Notes: generated by a model from the sequence alone, not told the origin. Positions 32,403 through 43,470 are shown, counted from the stretch's first letter. The stretch is 64,000 bases of DNA from Metellina segmentata (GCA_947359465.1 OX375872.1:17468018-17532017); one strand, 5' to 3'. Program-made: numbers and translations.

Positions 32403-32755
32403 GTAGTTTAGATGGTAATGGTAATTTTTAATTAACGTCGTATTAGAGCAACACAACGGGCGATTGACGACGGTCCGGGATAAATCCCCTACGGGAAAGA
32501 TCCGGGGACACCACCACGTAATTTTGAACCACAGTCAGATGACGAGGCAACACCTCAGATGGCATCCCACTCTCAAAATTTCCACACCAACCCAACATGA
32601 GGACTTTCGGCCACGACAGATTTAAGGTGCAACAGCCGCATCTACACCATACGCTTGCAAATAACCATGCACTGACCCGGATTCGAAGCAGGAACCTTCC
32701 GATCAAGAGGCTAACACCTTAACCACTATACCGGTTGGTCGGCTCTAGGTATATG
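32403..32755 (-). mobile_element. SINE family A', different tRNA head and ACCATT tail
   Basis: Read on the minus strand, the head is CCGGTATAGTGGTTAAGGTG, TTAGCCTCTTGATCGGAAGG, TTCCTGCTTCGAATCCGGG. This gives an A-box match (TATAGTGGTTA), an anticodon-loop region CTCTTGAT and a strong B box (GCTTCGAATCC), and it is not the head of family A. The downstream body (GTGCATGG, GCAAGCGTATGGTGTAGATG) then merges into the usual family A sequence. The tail ends in ATTACCATTACCATC instead of ACCTACC. The copy at 59,968-60,250 shares these traits. The 87-codon minus frame here is a reading of SINE sequence. Confidence 0.85.
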
Positions 32756-32825
32756 GGAGAAACACTTTTGCATACAAAATTAGTATTTCACGAGCGAGGT
32801 TTGCAATTCATGACTGGCATTCATG

Positions 32826-32967
32826 TAACGGTAGACTGGATGGAAGGGTAACGAACTAGTAACCAGAGGGTTATGAGTGTGAAGCTCGATCCAACCGTAA
32901 ACCGTCGTGTACATGGGGATGCTGTACATTAAATCTGTCGTTTCTCAAATGTTCTCAAGTCGGCGTA
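32826..32967 (+). mobile_element. SINE family A, 5' half only
   Basis: The head (GGTAGACTGGATGGAAGGGT, AACGAACTAGTAACCAGAGG) and the body up to CTCAAGTCGGCGTA are present. The sequence is then cut off by the leader of the next SINE copy, so this copy was broken by that insertion or by recombination. Confidence 0.8.
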
Positions 32968-33325
32968 TCAAAATATATAGACACACACACAAAGAAAGTT
33001 TTTACTGACACAGAAGGCGCCGCGGTAGCCCAGTTGGAAGTGCAACAGATTAGCAACCGGAGTGTTTCGAGTTCGTGGCTGGGACCAGGTTAAGACCACC
33101 GTGTACACGGAGACTGGTGCACGTAAAACTGTCATGTCCTCGAATGTCCTCATGTTGGCGTGGTGTAGAAGATTGGAGAGGTAGACTGACAGGTTACCTC
33201 GTCATCTGATCAGGGTTCAAAACTATGAGGCTTTGTCTTTGGATCTATCTCTTAGGGATTAATCATGAATCTTGCAAATAACATGTTGCGTGCCTCGAGT
33301 GCTACGTTATTTAACTACCTACCTG
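32968..33325 (+). mobile_element. SINE family A, subfamily with ACACACACAAAG leader
   Basis: Leader TCAAAATATATAGACACACA, CACAAAGAAAGTTTTTACTG, then head GGCGCCGCGGTAGCCCAGTT at 33,014, body and an intact TTTAACTACCTACC tail. It shares unusual variants with 30,833-31,175 (TTTCGAGTTCGTGGCTG, AGATTGGAGAGGT, CTGATCAGGGTTC), so the two are close relatives or products of a local duplication. Confidence 0.9.
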
Positions 33326-34060
33326 AAAATATTGAAACATTTGGAAGTTATTACATAAAACATTATAAAAATGTTTGATAAATTAGCACGAATGGATGGG
33401 TCTCATGAAGATTAATTTTCATGCACTGGTGTCATTCAGATAATGGTTTGCGTACATGTGAATAAATTTTAACTCCCAATTTTGTATGTGTATCGCATCA
33501 ATCGTAAAACAAAAATTGACTGCTGAATCTTCTATATTGTTGAAAAAACAGCGTATGTTAAGCAACATATTAAACAAAATTTTAAAACTTTCAGGCACAA
33601 TAAATTTGTAATTTGAACTTTTATAATATACAACAGCCTTCAAGAATTATTCATAAAAGAATTTCGAGTAATGAAATAAAATTAGATGTTCAGTGAGTAT
33701 TTTTAAATTATAAGAATTAAAAAATCTCAATAGGATAAAAATTGATTCTTGTTGCAGACTTACTGTTGTTATCTGCAATTTATCCATGATGCTATACGTG
33801 TCTAAAATTATAGTGATTGAAAGATTATTTTGTTTTAGTATAAATTAATATTTTAACTCTAAATTTAAAAAATCGATTATGATGATTTTAAAATAATATC
33901 ACTGTCCTTTAAAATGTGGCAGTGAATTTCGAATCCCACTATATATACCATTTTGTAGCATGCATTTTCGTAATTTGTTTCTCTATGGCTTAATCTTTAA
34001 TCTACAAATTACAGTCTTGTTCTGATAACGTAAGAGGATCTTCGATCATAATATGTTAGA
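33326..34060. other. No recognised feature
   Basis: AT-rich sequence, possibly single copy. The minus-strand frame 33,419-33,643 has no known domain. Confidence 0.45.
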
Positions 34061-34064
34061 GTGA

Positions 34065-34800
34065 GGAACCAAGACCAAAGCAACGCTTTGTAACCATAAA
34101 ATTGATAGCTAAAAGTGTTGTTACATCAACACTTAGTAGAATCAAGAACAAAACAGCTCATGTAACTAATTGGTAACTAAAGATGATGTTACATCAATAC
34201 TTAGAAGAACCAAGTCCAGAATAACACAAGTATCCATGAAATATGCATAAAGGTGATGTTACATCAATACGTAGTAGGACCAAGACCAAAACAACGCAAG
34301 TAATCATAAAACTGGTAAAAAAAAGGTGATGTTATATCAAAATACTTAGTAGAGCTGACAAAACGAACGTGTATAATCATGGAACTTATGACTAAGCGTG
34401 ATTTTACATCAACCAACATATAACCAAGATCAAAACAACGCGCGGGACCATTAAATTGGTAACTAAAACTGATATTACATGAATACTTAGTAGAACTCAA
34501 ACCAAAACAATGCATGTAACCTTGAAATTGGTACCTAAACCTGATGTTACACCAATACTTAGTAAAACCAAGACCAAAAGAACTTATGTAACCATGAAAT
34601 TGGTAACTAAAGGTGACGTTACATCAATACTTAGTAGAACCAAGACCAAAGCAAAGCATGTAACCTTGAAATTGGTAACTAAAGAGTGGATGTTATATTA
34701 ATACCTATATAGTGTAACCAAGACCAAAACAACACATAGAACCATTGAAATAGGTAACTAAAGGTGATGTTGCATCAATATTTTGTACACCAAAATAACT
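34065..34800. repeat. 72-bp minisatellite, about ten units
   Basis: The unit contains GGTAACTAAAGGTGATGTTA, CATCAATACTTAGTAGAACC, AAGACCAAAACAA, CATGTAACCATGAAATT. Units drift by substitution and small indels. Frames on both strands across it (34,264-34,515 and 34,510-34,701) are periodic readings of the array. Confidence 0.95.
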
Positions 34801-35590
34801 TTTCCTGAATGAAACGTGCTAACGTAGAGTGAAAACGTTTCTGAAATAAAATATTCATAACAGATATAATTTTAGGCTGACTACATAAATATTTTATGTA
34901 TTTTGGTCCCGATTTTATATTTGCCGTGAATACCTGCACAGTTTTAATCATTTTAGGCGAGAATTTCCATGCATATTTTACTATTGGTTTTATTACTGCT
35001 TACGATCTAATACTGAGTAACACAACGTGAATATTTTAAAACAACTCTTCGAAGGCGACTAGTGCAGCGTACGATCTATGTTAGTCTGACCTGCCCGAAA
35101 TCCCTCTTCAGAAGCTGGAACACCAGGTAGCTTGTTAACGTGATATCTGAAAACCCCCTACTTTAGGAACTCCCGCGAGAGATTTCTCTACAGTGAAGTG
35201 CCTGTCCTCATTAGAGATAAAATGATAAAGTTTTGCGAGGATACTTATTAAAAGCGCAGGTGCATTAATATGCGTAACACGCAGAAGTTAGAATATCAGG
35301 AGAAATATTAATCAAGTCGTGTGGAAATTCATGGAGTCTCACTTGTCACTGACTAAAGAGACGGAAATCAATTACGGGCACAATCCGGGAGTTTGTTGTT
35401 GTCCTGTTTTGCTTTTCGTTCTAGTTTAAGCTGCTCGTTTTATATTGTGTTGGTGTAGAGTGAAGGAAAAACAGCGAGCGGAATAGTAGTTTCTTTGTAG
35501 ATTGACCTTCTGAGAGAGGAGTTCCACAAGCATAGTTCCATATTGAAACCTCGACTTCCTTGAATGACTTCGAAGCAATTCTGACCTTAC
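34801..35590. other. No recognised feature
   Basis: No repeat or coding signal recognised. The minus-strand frame 35,426-35,653 runs into the satellite arm and is probably chance. Confidence 0.45.
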
Positions 35591-35599
35591 TGACCAATA

Positions 35600-36010
35600 G
35601 AATCTTTCGAAGGATTCTATTTTAATTAAAGGAGAAGTAGAATATCTTTCCAATGAATTCTATTCTAAGGAAGACAGAAATGGAATCTTTCCGAAGGAAT
35701 CCATTCAAAGGAAAGGGGAAATAAAACCTATTTCCAACGATGCTAGTCTAACGAAAGGAGTAAAGGAAATTTCCTAAAAAATTATATTCCAAGGAAAGAA
35801 GCAGTAAACTAATTCCAAAGGATTCTATTGAAAGAAAAAAATAATCTTGTTAACGGTTACTATAGTAAGGAAATGAGCAACATAATATTTACAAAGGATT
35901 CTATTCAGAGGATAGGACCAAGATAATCTTCCTCAATGTAGAAAGTATGCATGGAATCTTTCACCCAATAGATTTGGTTAATTAGTCGTTATGTGATTTG
36001 CGGGGTATAA
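35600..36010 (-). repeat. Foldback-type satellite arm with partial E2
   Basis: Reversed units (AGGATTCTATTTTAATTAAA, GGAGAAGTAGAATATCTTTC; about nine copies), then TGGAATCTTTCACCCAATAG, ATTTGGTTAATTAGTCGTTA. The end is truncated where the Tc1 element begins. Confidence 0.75.
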
Positions 36011-36015
36011 ACAAT

Positions 36016-36578
36016 ATACAAACTAACCTTACAATAATGGACCGGACGCCAATAATGAACCGGATTTGCATAAAATCCGACTACTTGTTTGGGGGTGTTT
36101 TTCATGGTAAATGGGATCTTTACATGTTGTTCCTGATGAATTAAACGCCGACGCCTACATGAACATTTTGGACAATCAGGTTCTTCCTACGCTCTGGCAA
36201 TTTTATGGAATGGATGAATATTACTTCCAGGGCGACGAAGCTCCATGTCATGTTGCAGCCTCTGTCAAGCAGTGGTATCAAGATATGGATGTAAAATGTC
36301 TTCCCTGGCCTGCTCAGAGTCCCGACCTAAGGCCCATAGAACATTTGTGGGACGAGTTAGAGCGCCAGAGAACCACGTCCGAAATCTACAGCTGAGCTGG
36401 CGACATTCTTGCAGTAGGAATGGACGCAAATATCCATAGCTGTGTATCAAAACCTTGTTGAAAGTATGACCAGAAGGGTTGCTAGTGTAATTGCAGCACG
36501 TGGGACCATCCCCCTATTAAAGCACGTATTCTGTCCCTTATACCATCTCATCTTGCTCTACGGTCCATTATTGTAGGG
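36016..36578 (+). mobile_element. Tc1-like element, internally deleted, both TIRs present
   Basis: The left end (CAAACTAACCTTACAATAAT, GGACCGG) and the reversed right end (CACTACCCTACAATAATGGA, CCG) form terminal inverted repeats with a core ACAATAATGGACCG. On the left this core is followed by a second, similar motif, CAATAATGAACCGG. The interior starts with transposase sequence from about 36,087. The N-terminal DNA-binding part and the first catalytic Asp are deleted, leaving a 0.56-kb remnant of an element that would normally be ~1.6 kb. Confidence 0.85.
36087..36520 (+). pseudogene. Tc1-type DD34E transposase, C-terminal half
   Basis: The translation reads VWGCFSW, a stop, MGSLHVVPDELNADAYMNIL, then DNQVLPTLWQFYGMDEYYFQ, GDEAPCHVAASVKQWYQDMD and LPWPAQSPDLRPIEHLWDEL. 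The Asp of GDEAPCH (second catalytic residue) and the Glu of PIEHLW (third) are separated by 34 residues, the DD34E spacing of Tc1 transposases. A frameshift near 36,365 moves the remaining C-terminus (PRPKSTAELATFLQ, VYQNLVESMTRRVASVIAAR) to another frame. The first catalytic Asp and the paired HTH domain are gone, so the product cannot be active. Confidence 0.88.
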
Positions 36579-36629
36579 TAGTGTATATTATACCACCGGG
36601 AAATTATACCACCTGGACCAATTTTTATC

Positions 36630-37250
36630 GCAACCGGACAACTCCTTCTTGGTGCGTCGATTTTTTTTTGTTATAGAATTTATTGGTAAATTTTATTGTT
36701 AATATATTTTAATACTTATTCTTCATCGGGTAATAATGAAAAATGAAAATTTTACTGTATTATCCGTTATTAGTAAAATAGTACATTTTATTTTTTTAAA
36801 TTCATTGATAATAGTAGTAAATTTAAATTAAAAACCTTCAGAGTGGTAATACTAGTAAGTTTTACTAGTTACTCTTCATTGGTTTAAAATAAATGCTAGT
36901 GTATTATCCTTCATTGGTAATAGTAGAAAATTTTAACGAATTCCACTTCACATTGGTAATAATAATAAACTATAATAAAAAAACTTTCATTAGTAATAAT
37001 AGTAATTTCAATATTTACTCTTCATTGGCAACAACAGTAAATTTTAATAATTACCCTTCTTTCTCAATAACAGCGAATTTTAATATTTAACCCTTTATTG
37101 GTATTAACAGAAAATTGTTATGCATTCCCCTTCATTGGTAATAATAATAAATTTTAATACTTACTATTCATTGGTAATTATAGTACATTTCAATATATTT
37201 ATCCTTCATTCATACTAGAAAATTTTATTTGATTGATAATAATTCATTGG
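36630..37250. repeat. AT-rich minisatellite, about 40-50 bp units
   Basis: Repeated CTTCATTGGTAATAATAGTA, AATTTTAATATTTACTC units, about twelve degenerate copies. The plus frame at 36,893-37,090 follows the array. Confidence 0.8.
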
Positions 37251-37339
37251 GGTTTAAAGTAATGTAAGCAAGTAATATTTAATCAAACCCATCATTCTCC
37301 AGTGGTCAGTTGTTTTAATTTGTAACGATAGATGTCAAA

Positions 37340-38520
37340 TTGACCAGCCTTAGCATTGTACAGGCATGGAACAAACACGAACCACCCCCTTTATTTCAAG
37401 CTTTCTTCATGGTCGAGAAAATTCAAAGATATCATTCAATAGGGAACAACGTCCTGTACAAATTCAAATGCAAGAAAAAGTGCATAAAGAAACGTCTTCA
37501 CAAATCGAATTTCGCAAAAACAATAAAACTTCCAATGGAAACACCGTATTTCGATGCCTTAACCAGATTTTGCATCGTTAAATAAGTCTAAATATTGAAA
37601 TTTTATGACATAACTATCTTTATATCAAGATATATTCAATGTCAAAGTTTCTGTCAATTTCAGGGATCATTTCCCCATTGATAAACGGTATGCGTAGATC
37701 GAGATTAATTGCAATTATAGCTACCCAAATTTCAAATTTGAACACTATTTCAAGCGTATTTGTCACAGCGTGCAAACGATCCAAAAAGTATTGTATTTAT
37801 TATGAAAGTGAAAAAGATATACAATAATTTCATTATTATATTTATTCTGCAAGTGCAAATAATACGAGAATTATTATCCCCGGTTTGTAAGACGTTTTTT
37901 ACACTTTTGATTGCTTCCTAAAATCGCCATAAGGACGAAAATTTTATGTAACACAAAATAAATATAAGGAATGAGCTGAAAGTTGTGTGCATGTTCGTAT
38001 TAGAAGTACTTCTGATTCGATTCCCATCAAAATATAGCAAAGGGTTTCAATTTATAATTTTTTCAAACATTAATTTATAATTATTAAGGCACACTAAAAA
38101 CTATTTTTAAATAAATATTAGGTACATTTTGTTTGGGTTGTTTTACAGTAACATGGTACAAAATATCAGCGCTATAGAAATATTATTTAAGATATCCATA
38201 AAATCTAAGAAACGGATTTAACTAGGAGCTCCAATCTTTCTGTCCTCATAAACGCAAGACCTAATGACATGAAATTTGGTATCTGAAGTTAAATTATGAT
38301 ATAGAGTCGAAATATTGTGTCGCAATAGAGTTTCTAATGGAAATTATTAAGTTAGTGCTCAATTTAATATGAAGACGGCCCCTTATGCAAACGTTATGTA
38401 TTTGAATTTATAGAAAGCGTTAGTTCCTGTCAAACGCCATAGTTGAATTTTTTAAACAGTTAAAATTGCTCTAATGAATTGAGTGGTTCGGTTTTTTTTT
38501 CGGCTACTGTACATACTACT
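37340..38520 (+). repeat. Repeat family D, copy 1 (with ~700-bp extra segment)
   Basis: 37,360-37,580 and 38,290-38,520 align in order with 41,820-42,240. Landmarks are CCCCCTTTATTT, AGATATCATT, AA(C/T)AACGTCCT(G/C)TACAAATT, TTCCAATGG, TTAGTGCTCAATTTAA and AAGACGGCCCC. The intervening 37,586-38,290 is absent from copy 2. Overlapping plus frames at 37,340-37,585 have no recognised domain. Confidence 0.7.
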
Positions 38521-38589
38521 TACTGCCATCTTTTATTTGTAAATCTCCTCTTAATGGAATTCGTGTTCAACTGGTTCCTTACCGATATC

Positions 38590-38700
38590 TAGTTATTAGA
38601 AGAAAACTGATCAGATAGTGATCTCATCCTGATAAAAAAAATCGGTAATATCTTGATGACCAGCAAAACTTGATGAATGAGATCTCATAGAAACCACAAG
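38590..38700. repeat. CGAGATAT minisatellite block
   Basis: GAAGAAAACTGATCAGATAG, TGATCTCATC, AATATCTTGATGACCAGC units match the dispersed family of 3600-4040. Confidence 0.6.
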
Positions 38701-38933
38701 GAGGAGCAACTATCCCTAACTACCTGTCCTGCTTTGGGATTGCAATCCGGCACGAATTTCAATCCGGTCGGATTCACACTAACCCGGCCATATCGGTACT
38801 TTATCAATAAGTCTATCTAACCAGTATGTATTTTTTCTAAAATCGGCTGAGTGAGAGTAGGTAAAAAAGATATTATTCCAAATTGACAAACAAAATGTTT
38901 ATTTTAGCATTATAAAATCATTTTTATTAATAA

Positions 38934-40567
38934 CTAGCAAAATACCCGACCTTACTCGGTTTGAATTGGTTTACTCTAGATTGAAGAGATACTCAAAATA
39001 TATAATGACTTACGTTTTTTGTAGAATAAAAATTTATTTTAACATCTTTCGCCATCTTTATATTTTCTACAACTTACTTTGGACACAAATCCTACACATG
39101 CATATCCATTCATGTAATACATTTCACATACATCGCACAATTGCTGTATGACAAAGCTACAAAATGACGAAAGGTGATACTAAGGTTACTACTATAAAAG
39201 ACGATTTATAGGAAGATTTGGAATTCCCTTTCTTAAGTTCTTTTCATGTTCAACTCAATTAATTAAAATTACGATTTACGGCGAGTGCTCTCGCACTCAT
39301 AGTCAAGAAAACAATATTTTTTTACTTGTGGCACTCTTGCCTCCGGTATGCGACATTGTGAAATTTTGCAATCTTCTCCTGTCATTATTACAACGAATTT
39401 TTTAATGTTGGAAAAAGTTCCAGTTTGGATTAATAAACATTATTATTCCTTCAATAACGGCATTATTCTTCAAATAACGGCATTATTCTTTAAATAACGG
39501 CATTATTCTTTAAATAACGTCATCATTCTTTAAATAAAGGCATTATTCTTTCAATAATGGCATAACTACACTTAAAATTTACTGAAAATTTATGCTGACT
39601 TACCTAACATTTTTAAGTCTAATACTTTGTGGTGCTGTTGCGTGTGATGAGAAGGAAAACACATTTATTAAAATAATAAATATTTAAAACAGGAAACAGC
39701 AAAATCAAACAAAATAAAAGATGTCGCAACAAATTGTTCTAAAGATATTAATTTGTGTTTCAATTTTATCTCTTGATCTCGCACAGTTGCCACAACTTAC
39801 AACTAAAAGTGTACAAAATTTAGAAATGTGAAATTAATTCAGAGCGAAAGAACCAGAAAAAATATCACTGCTAGCGCGATCTTGTTCATTCTCGTTTCAT
39901 TGAAAAATATCGTCTGTCCCAAATATTCGGAAATAGTTTTCATTGCGCAGAGAATAAAAATAAGACTCGAAATAAATAAAGTATCAGAGATGAAATTCCA
40001 TAATAAAATTTTTTTTTTTTGAAGAATAATTACTTTTTCAGCAGTACTGGTAAAGCAATCGAATTAATCGTAATATTCAATATACATTCCAATTTTTCCA
40101 AAACTACTAAATTATGGTTGATTTAAGTATACTTACTCAGGTGTTTTAGCATGAAACTCAACTAAATATAACAATAAAGAAATGTTTAATATTGCATTCA
40201 CTAAACTAATAAATAATGTATAAAATAAAATACAATGCAATCAAATATCTGGAATACAATTCATGTGATGTCTACACAAACACAAAATCGAGCATAGAAC
40301 AGAAAGACGGACAGACAGACTTTCGCAACCAATGCCACTCACTAAATGAAGATAAGTACTTACTGTATGCAAATTTCCATGAAAATATCTTAAACCGCGT
40401 GGACGTGTATAGGGCACAACGTACAGACAGACGGACAGACAGACAGACAGACACCAAACGAGAAAAAGGCGGATTCGGCATCAGAAGGGTCCAAAACGGA
40501 TAGAAAACTTTAAATGGGTCGAAAATATTGAATGTACAAACAAACACTCCATTCTTATTTATATAGA
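38934..40567 (-). mobile_element. Non-autonomous Helitron, family 1, copy 3
   Basis: The reverse complement starts TCTATATAAATAAGAATGG at 40,567 (after A) and ends CTAG at 38,934 (before T), as in copies 1 and 2. At 1634 bp it is the shortest. It contains the (GACA)n run (about 40,420-40,452) and the 20-bp minisatellite. Here the target is ordinary AT-rich DNA rather than the 32-bp satellite. The frames at 38,966, 39,828, 40,216 and 40,272 are noncoding readings. Confidence 0.87.
39441..39562. repeat. 20-bp minisatellite inside Helitron copy 3
   Basis: TTTAAATAACGGCATTATTC units, about five to six copies, the reverse complement of the unit in copies 1 and 2. Confidence 0.92.
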
Positions 40568-41380
40568 TTATCCATAGGTAGGAAATCAATCACCAACAAT
40601 TAATTATAGTAACTACTAGAACTACTAGTAGTAAGTATTAAACGATTGATGATGATCAGTCTTACTAGTTTCCTCACCAAAAAACATCTGTTTGTTTTAT
40701 CGAAGAACTTTTATTTTTGTCTAAAATTAAGTAGTCTCTATCTCTAAAGTCGTTGAGCAAATGACATATAAATTGTACCAAACCTTGTCTCATACTAACA
40801 TAGAAATCTAATCTTTGGCAGGTTTTGGTCAACATAACAAAAAAGGAAACTCTTAATTTTCTTAATTGCTTAAATCGAAGTTGTATAGTAATGAAAATTA
40901 CTTTTGAGTTTGAAAGAAAGATCTAAGGAAACAAATCATATTAATTTGTCACCCCCCAACCTACTTCCAATGAACTGCAAATATAACCAGTGGCCGAGAA
41001 GGCTCTCTCAGCTTCGATACTAGTTGGTTTAACAGTCATTAAGTAGTCGTACATAAGAGACAAATATTTTCCCTTGACTCCACTTCATATGAAGTCATTT
41101 CTTTCTGCAGTATTTTCTCAAAATCTATTTCTTTTCTAAAGTTTGTCTTTTTGCAATAGTCTTCATTTTCTTGCAGAATTTGCTTTTCTAATTCCTCTTC
41201 ATTAAAAAAAATACTATTGAAAATTTTATTTATTATTTTTGCTAGAATTTTCCAAACTGTTGATTGAAAAATATAAAATCGATTAATTTATAATCGATTG
41301 CTTACTTAACGATTTTGCGACTTTAAAGTTGGGTTTGAATAATCGATTATTTAATTAAAAAATATTCGAGTTTATCGGAT
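40568..41380. other. No recognised feature
   Basis: AT-rich, with no recognised element. Confidence 0.4.
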
Positions 41381-41389
41381 CCGATAGAT

Positions 41390-41480
41390 GTTGCTGGTTC
41401 CGAAAGATAGCCAAATGATGCAGAATCCGTCGGATTACCGGATCTGCCGGATCGGATTGCAATTCCTAGTCCTGCTTTTA
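41390..41480. repeat. Inverted-repeat segment matching 38,725-38,775
   Basis: CCGTCGGATTACCGGATCTG, CCGGATCGGATTGCAATTCC, TAGTCCTGC is roughly the reverse complement of TCCTGCTTTGGGATTGCAAT, CCGGC...CAATCCGGTCGGA near 38,728. This could be the ends of a ~2.75-kb DNA element that received Helitron copy 3. Confidence 0.4.
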
Positions 41481-41819
41481 ATCACTACAGTCTAGAAATT
41501 TTTAGAAGTGCAATTTTAAACTTAACAAGATTTAATTAGGGGAAGATCCCTATTAAAATCTATTTCTATGCCATTACTTTTTTTAATATCATCTACTTCT
41601 TTTCATCATGATTTGTATATCTCCATATATTTTCTGCTTTTAATTATCTTGCTGTGTCTAATTCTATTTTTAGAGGTAAGGATTTGGCACTTTCTTATTA
41701 CACTGCTATTCGATGCTTTAATTTGTTTTTTATTTAGCACCTGTCATGTACAGACTGTTTTGGGACCTCACGCCATGAAACTCAAATATTCAACGCAATC
41801 TAATATAATTTGTAAACAA

Positions 41820-42240
41820 CTGTAGAGTCCTGGAAAGAAAAAAACAAACTACCCCCTTTATTTTGAGCATTATTCATATTATAGATAATTTATAGATATC
41901 ATTGAATAGAAAATAACGTCCTCTACAAATTGAAGCGCAAAAACGTTGCATAAGGCTATCTTCATATCAGGTTTTGCATAAACAACAAAATTTCCAATGG
42001 TAACACACTACTTTGATGCCATAATTGATGCGAAATGTTGTGTTCGACAGCAATGGGGGGTCGCTATTGCAAATTATAACATTAGTGCTCAATTTAACAT
42101 AAAGACGGCCCCCTACGCAAGTTTCATGCATATGTATATATAGAAGACGTTATTCCCTGTCAAATGCCATCATTGAATTTGCTCCACAGTTAAAATTGTT
42201 CGAATCCAGAGGGTGTGTTTTTTCTGCTACTGTAATTTAA
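41820..42240 (+). repeat. Repeat family D, copy 2
   Basis: Shorter relative of 37,340-38,520, ending GTTAAAATTGTTCGAATCCA, GAGGGTGTGTTTTTTC, TGCTACTGTAATTTA. No coding sequence. Confidence 0.7.
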
Positions 42241-42629
42241 CAGATTGTGAAACGATCAGCACCTGGACTTTTTCCAATCCCTGACAAAATGCCTATTCAA
42301 AGAGCGTTAATTATTCGGTTAAGAATTCTGGTCATTAATCTTTGATTAAGAAGACCAAAGTTTTGAAATGTATGGGCAAATGGATGCTTTTCAATAGTAT
42401 CAGCGATATTAAGTGACTCCTAAATTATAAAAAATTTGTTTGTGGAAGGGTGACGAATTAATTGATATTAGGAAGACTAAGAAATGAATGAGCCTTCTTT
42501 AAAAAAAGCGACTGCTGGCTTAGAAATCATTCACTGCTTTTTGTTAAAGAGTGAAAATTCATCTGCTTAACTTAACAGTGTTGACCGCATCAAAGATTTT
42601 CTTAAAAATCGATAACACTATTTCAAGGC

Positions 42630-42765
42630 AAAAATTGTGTAATCAAGGATTATCAATCTAATCAAGGATTATCAGTCTAATCAAGGATTATCAGTCTAAT
42701 CAAGGATTATCTGTATAATAAAGAATTCTCTTTGTAATAAAGAATTATCTGTGAAATCTTACGAT
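42630..42765. repeat. Tandem repeat, about 20-bp units
   Basis: TAATCAAGGATTATCAGTC repeated about six times, degenerating to TAATAAAGAATTATCTG at the right end. Confidence 0.9.
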
Positions 42766-42769
42766 GAAG

Positions 42770-43470
42770 AATACCATTTTCCTACGAACCAAGTATTGGT
42801 ACAGTAAGTAATATAAATGCATTAATATTTTGTTTTAATGTGGAAATAATATTCATTCTGGAATTCGGATAACACGAACTACGGTTGATCCGAATTTTTT
42901 TCTGGTCCCGTAAAATTCGTCTTAAAGAGATTTGACTCTATTTCGAAAAAACATCTCATCCGAATCACTCACTAATTACGTCTGGGTCGTTTTTATTTCT
43001 CAATCTTTTTCAGCGAAGGTGGTTTCGGTAGAAACATTACTTCTGGCAAAAGTTTCAAAAACTCATCTTTCATCAAAATAGTGGGGTATTTTTAGCAAGG
43101 GGTTCTTAGGTATTCTTTGTGAAAGTCTCTTTCTTTTGCAAACGCATTTGAATTAAGTTATGAAACAAGGTTGATGTATTTTGAGCCTTACGCTTCTGGA
43201 GCCAAGATGGCAACCAAATGCAAAAACTGCCTATTATTAAATTGAAGAATGAGCACTTTGAATCTAATTTCAAGTTTAATCTCAAAAATGAGCACATCAC
43301 TACTCCAATAGTTCATAATTTACCACTAAATCTGTGGCGTACTTCCCCAAAATCGCTATTTCATATTATTACTCCTAAATCTGTGGTTCGTGTTAACTGA
43401 GTGTTACTTGATGGTGTAACCTTCTTTCGGGTCTTCATTGCGAAATTTTGTTCTTCTTGATACACACGAG
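42770..43470. other. No recognised feature
   Basis: No supported element. Short frames at 43,106-43,300 (minus) and 43,218-43,400 (plus) overlap each other and have no known domain. Confidence 0.4.

Noticed and set aside
32690..32755. A genuine tRNA gene on the minus strand
   Set aside because: The A and B boxes are good, but the acceptor stem and 3' end are replaced by SINE linker sequence.
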